Shown in pieces: positions 60,934 to 64,000 of a stretch of 64,000 nt of DNA. The DNA is from Mycolicibacterium hodleri (GTDB lineage Bacteria > Actinomycetota > Actinomycetes > Mycobacteriales > Mycobacteriaceae): positions 310,001 to 374,000 of the forward strand of contig NZ_RCZG01000002.1 of the NCBI RefSeq assembly GCF_006439015.1. The letters are read 5' to 3'. Both the position numbers and the translations under genes were made by a program. Every line of letters begins with the position of its first letter. Within the stretch, counting starts at the first letter, position 1. Below the pieces are notes generated by a model. That model did not search any database and was not told where the DNA came from. It worked only from the letters and a program-made list of their open reading frames with translations.

Positions 60934-62151
60934 CTAGCTGAGGCGCTCGATGATCATCGCCATGCCCTGACCGCCGCCGACGCACATGGTCTCCAGACCG
61001 AAGGTCTTGTCGTAGGTCGTCAGATTGTTCAGCAGCGTGGCCGTGATCCGCGCGCCCGTCATGCCGAATGGATGGCCGATGGCGATCGCGCCACCGGACA
61101 CGTTGAGCTTGTCCTCGTCCATACCGAGCGCGCGTGCCGAGCCGAGGACCTGAACCGCGAACGCCTCGTTGATCTCGTAGAGGTCCAGGTCGCCGATCGC
61201 CATGCCGGCCTTGGCAAGTGCCTTCTTCGACGCCTCGATCGGGCCCAGGCCCATGATCTCCGGCGACAGTCCTGACACGCCCGTTGACACGATGCGCGCC
61301 AAGGGTGTCAGCCCCAACTCCTTGGCCTTCGTGTCGCTCATGATCACCACGGCGGCGGCACCGTCGTTGAGCGGGCAGGCGTTGCCCGCGGTGATGGTGC
61401 CGTTGGGCCGGAACACCGGCTTCAGCTGACTGATCTTCTCGTAGGTGGTGCCGGCGCGCGGCCCGTCGTCCTTGGACACGACCGTGCCGTCGGGCAGCGT
61501 GACCGGAACGATCTCGCGGTCGAAGAAGCCGCTGTTGATCGCTTCTTCGGCCTTGTTCTGGCTACGGACGCCCCAGTGATCCTGGTCCTCGCGGCTGATT
61601 CCGGTGAACAGCGCGACGTTCTCGGCCGTTTGGCCCATCGCGATGTAGACGTCCGGCAGCAGGCCATCCTCGCGTGGGTCGTGCCACTCGGTGGCGCCGG
61701 CCGCGGCCTGATCGGAACGGGTCTGCGCGTCGGCGAAGTTCGGGTTCTTGGCGTCCGGCCAGCCGTCGGCACTGCCCTTCATGAAGCGGGACACCGTCTC
61801 GACGCCCGCCGAGATGAACGCATCACCCTCGCCCGCCTTGATCGCGTGGAACGCCATCCGGGTGGTCTGCAGCGACGACGAGCAGTAACGGTTGACCGTG
61901 GTGCCCGGCATGAAGTCGTAGCCCAACTCGACGGCCACCGCGCGGGCGACGTTGAAGCCCGCCTCGCCCGCAGGCTGACCGCACCCCATTATCAGGTCGT
62001 CGATGTCGCGGGGATCCAGCGCGGGCACCTTCTCCAACGCGGCGCGCACCATCTGGGCGGCGAGGTCGTCGGGTCGCATGTCGACCAGGGACCCCTTGTT
62101 GGCGCGGCCGATCGGCGAACGGGCGGTCGAAACGATGACGGCTTCGGGCAT
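60934..62151 (-). CDS. fadA3: Acetyl-CoA acetyltransferase FadA3
   Basis: 405 residues, the length I recall for FadA3. Thiolase triad: Cys in [19 protein letters not shown], His in [19 protein letters not shown] and Cys in [16 protein letters not shown]. Begins [18 protein letters not shown], with [27 protein letters not shown] as the classical ExNExFA signature. It cleaves 3-ketoacyl-CoA in beta-oxidation. ATG at 62151, the longer frame being unsupported. 54 bp after the Rv1073-like gene (convergent), 47 bp downstream of the GDSL gene on the same strand. Confidence 0.95.
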   Translation of the reverse strand: MPEAVIVSTARSPIGRANKGSLVDMRPDDLAAQMVRAALEKVPALDPRDIDDLIMGCGQPAGEAGFNVARAVAVELGYDFMPGTTVNRYCSSSLQTTRMAFHAIKAGEGDAFISAGVETVSRFMKGSADGWPDAKNPNFADAQTRSDQAAAGATEWHDPREDGLLPDVYIAMGQTAENVALFTGISREDQDHWGVRSQNKAEEAINSGFFDREIVPVTLPDGTVVSKDDGPRAGTTYEKISQLKPVFRPNGTITAGNACPLNDGAAAVVIMSDTKAKELGLTPLARIVSTGVSGLSPEIMGLGPIEASKKALAKAGMAIGDLDLYEINEAFAVQVLGSARALGMDEDKLNVSGGAIAIGHPFGMTGARITATLLNNLTTYDKTFGLETMCVGGGQGMAMIIERLS

Positions 62152-62198
62152 GAGCACTCCTGGAGGCGGCGTTGGCAACTGTGAAAGCTAGAGCGAAT

Positions 62199-63164
62199 TT
62201 AGCCCGTCACCGAAGCGACGATCGGCGCGGGTACGCCCGTCGTGCGCCGCCAGAACCGCGTGATCCCGGCGACGCGGGCCAACACGGAGTCCTCACCCGC
62301 CCGCGACTCCAGCGCGGGTTCGACGTCCGAGTCGGCCGACCACTCGCCGAGCTCCTTGCAGAGCGCGGGCAGCAACTGCTGGGCCGCGAGCGCGTATCCA
62401 GCCGCGGACGGATGAAACATGTCATCGGAGAAGAATTGCTCCGGCGCCTTCTGAAACTCCGGCGACAGCAGGGCCGAGAACGGGACGGGCACACCGCCGG
62501 CGGCGCGAACGGCCCCTGCCTGCGCATGAGCCAGGCGCAATCCGATCGTCCGCGCGACCAGGCGCAACGGCTGTGGAATCGCGGTGATGACTCCGAAGTC
62601 CGGGCAGGTGCCCACCACGACGACCGCACCGCTGCCCCGCAGGCGACGTACCGCGGCGCCCACGCGGCGTGCCGAGGGTCCGATGCCGTTGACCGCGGTG
62701 ACGTCATTGGCACCGATCATGACGACTGCCGCGTCGGGCGGAGGACCGGCCACGAACATGGCGTCGATCTGCCCGGAGAGGCCCTTGGACGTCGCACCGA
62801 CGATCGCCTTGGTGCTCAACCGGACCCGCTTGCCGGACTGCTCGGCGAGCCCGCGGGCGATGAGAACGCCGGGCACCTCATCGGCGACGACGCACCCGTA
62901 ACCCGTCGCCGTCGAGTCGCCGAAGACCATCAAGTGGAGATCGAACGGCACTCCGCGCTGCCACTTCGAGACGGGTCCGCCACCGGGGACATAGATGCCG
63001 TCGGCGCGCGGCGGGACTTCCCACGACTTGGGAATGACTTGGCGGGCCTGGTCGGCTTGGACGTGCAGCAGGTTGCGGGCCCCGACATAGGCGGAACCCG
63101 TCGATGCGAGCGTGGCTGCCGCTGCCAGGGCAATGGTCGACCTACGCGGTGCACGAATGACCAC
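62199..63164 (-). CDS. GDSL-type esterase/lipase (Rv1075c-like)
   Basis: 321 residues. A weak N-terminal signal or anchor (STIALAAAATLASTGSAYVGA). SGNH motifs: FDLHLMVFGDSTATGYG (GDS, catalytic Ser), AIVGATSKGL, VVMIGANDVTAVNG (GxND) and DMFHPSAAGYALAAQ (D-x-x-H catalytic pair). Hydrolyses ester bonds of unknown substrates; the M. tuberculosis counterpart Rv1075c is a cell-wall-associated esterase. Start ATG at 63164. Divergent from lipU with 194 bp between. Confidence 0.92.
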   Translation of the reverse strand: MVIRAPRRSTIALAAAATLASTGSAYVGARNLLHVQADQARQVIPKSWEVPPRADGIYVPGGGPVSKWQRGVPFDLHLMVFGDSTATGYGCVVADEVPGVLIARGLAEQSGKRVRLSTKAIVGATSKGLSGQIDAMFVAGPPPDAAVVMIGANDVTAVNGIGPSARRVGAAVRRLRGSGAVVVVGTCPDFGVITAIPQPLRLVARTIGLRLAHAQAGAVRAAGGVPVPFSALLSPEFQKAPEQFFSDDMFHPSAAGYALAAQQLLPALCKELGEWSADSDVEPALESRAGEDSVLARVAGITRFWRRTTGVPAPIVASVTG

Positions 63165-63358
63165 GTGATCAGTTTAGGGGCGGATCCGCGGATGTCCGCG
63201 TGCCGGTAGCGGCTGCGCGGTCACGTTGCGGTATCAAGTCCGGTACGAAACGCAATTCTTTATTTGTTGAACAATCCGACGGTGCCAAGCTAAGTTACCT
63301 AGGGTCGGCTAAGCATTAACCGCACCGGGCACTACAACGATGTAGGGAAGTGGTGACG

Positions 63359-64000
63359 ATGACCGCACCAAGTAAGGTCTTTGGACCCTCCGGCCGCACC
63401 ATCAATGCTGCTAGAGTGCGTAAACCTCGCAGATTCCCCGTCAGTGACGGTGCCCCCGTAGAGGTGGTCGAGGACGGCCCGAGTATCGCCGGCCGATTGT
63501 TTGCTCTTGGCGCCATGATGACGATTAAGCCAACAATCGCGGTGGGTAGCTACGCGCCACGGATGCCGTGGCCGTTCGGCTTGGTCGACTTCGCGGCCCG
63601 GGTGATGCGACCGGCACCTGGCACGGTTCGCGCCACCATCGGCCTTCCCAACTGCACGGCGCAGCTGATCAGGGCGGCGGGTGTGCTGCCCGCCGACGGC
63701 AAGCGCAGCGTCATCCTCTACCTGCACGGCGGCGCGTTCCTGACGTGCGGAGCGAACTCGCACGGCCGCCTGGTGACCGCGTTGTCCCGGTTCGCCGACA
63801 GCCCGGCCCTCGTCGTCAACTACCGGATGATCCCCAAGCATTCGATCGGCCAGGCGATCGACGACTGCTACGACGCGTACAAGTGGTTGCGGCTCAAGGG
63901 GTACGAGCCAGACCAGATCGTGCTCGCAGGCGATTCGGCCGGCGGGTATCTGTCACTGGCATTGGCCGAGCGGCTGCATTACGAGGACGAGCTGCCCGCA
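63359..64000 (+). CDS. lipU: LipU-like HSL-family esterase, N-terminal part (runs off the window)
   Basis: 214 codons up to the window edge, the C-terminal third missing. Hormone-sensitive-lipase family: HGGAFLTCGANSHGRLVTAL (HGG oxyanion motif), NYRMIPKHSIGQAIDDCYDAYKWLR, and nucleophile LAGDSAGGYLSLAL (G-D-S-A-G). Start ATG at 63359 (AGGGAAG upstream; GTG at 63353 is also possible). Hydrolyses short or medium acyl esters. Position after the GDSL esterase agrees with M. tuberculosis lipU (Rv1076). Confidence 0.92.
   Translation, partial: MTAPSKVFGPSGRTINAARVRKPRRFPVSDGAPVEVVEDGPSIAGRLFALGAMMTIKPTIAVGSYAPRMPWPFGLVDFAARVMRPAPGTVRATIGLPNCTAQLIRAAGVLPADGKRSVILYLHGGAFLTCGANSHGRLVTALSRFADSPALVVNYRMIPKHSIGQAIDDCYDAYKWLRLKGYEPDQIVLAGDSAGGYLSLALAERLHYEDELPA

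Noticed and set aside
62172..63209. 345-residue plus-strand frame
   Set aside because: Antisense to the GDSL esterase; Arg/Asp/Gly-rich shadow.
1..64000. Insertion sequences, prophage or tRNA-associated islands
   Set aside because: No transposase, integrase, phage structural motif or tRNA could be recognised; some may be missed without a computed scan.

Overview
The window reads as chromosomal DNA of a fast-growing mycobacterium (Mycolicibacterium-type). It has high GC, GTG and TTG starts, very tight gene packing, and many mycobacterial families: DUF732 secreted proteins, DUF3060, DUF6131, DUF1906, an F420-type LLM oxidoreductase, fadD/echA/fadA lipid genes and a PBP lipoprotein. From about 36.4 kb to the right edge the gene order matches, from memory, the M. 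tuberculosis block Rv1057-fadD14-Rv1059-Rv1060-Rv1062-Rv1063c-lpqV-Rv1065-Rv1066-Rv1069c-echA8-echA9-Rv1072-Rv1073-fadA3-Rv1075c-lipU. Extra genes are inserted, and the PE_PGRS pair I recall between Rv1066 and Rv1069c is absent.

Left part (0-16 kb, accessory, gene-poor stretches): a truncated gene at the edge, an alpha/beta-hydrolase with a hydrolase scrap beside it, a large AAA-LuxR (LAL) regulator, a GNAT acetyltransferase, an orphan response regulator divergent from a three-gene membrane/soluble operon (its middle gene carries a frameshift), YceI, two small secreted proteins, and two paralogous ECF sigma/anti-sigma pairs on either side of a lipoprotein gene. The two pairs have opposite internal gene order.

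Middle part (16-36 kb): a methyltransferase-TetR pair divergent from an NmrA-like oxidoreductase with a clear inverted repeat between them; an arsenic locus (arsR, divergent arsI-acr3-arsC); an SDR-EamA pair; a quinone-oxidoreductase-like gene; and a minus-strand run LLM oxidoreductase, penicillin-binding lipoprotein, glycosyltransferase, aminosugar-kinase-like protein, SIS-domain protein, Tat-exported DUF1906 protein. The last four overlap end to end and look like one uncharacterised sugar pathway.

Right part (36-64 kb): an Rv1057-like beta-propeller; a CitA/DcuS-type two-component system close to dctA; two members of a small secreted two-cysteine family; fadD14; an ltp1-like thiolase whose N-terminus is interrupted by five in-frame copies of a 33-bp repeat; a transmembrane Ser/Thr kinase; an Rv1059-like reductase with a perfect KstR-type palindrome in front of it; two patatins; and the echA8/echA9/fadA3/lipU lipid block with a single-base frameshift in the Rv1073 homologue. 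Lipid, sterol and acyl-CoA metabolism dominates this half.

All family names come from motif reading and memory; no search was run.
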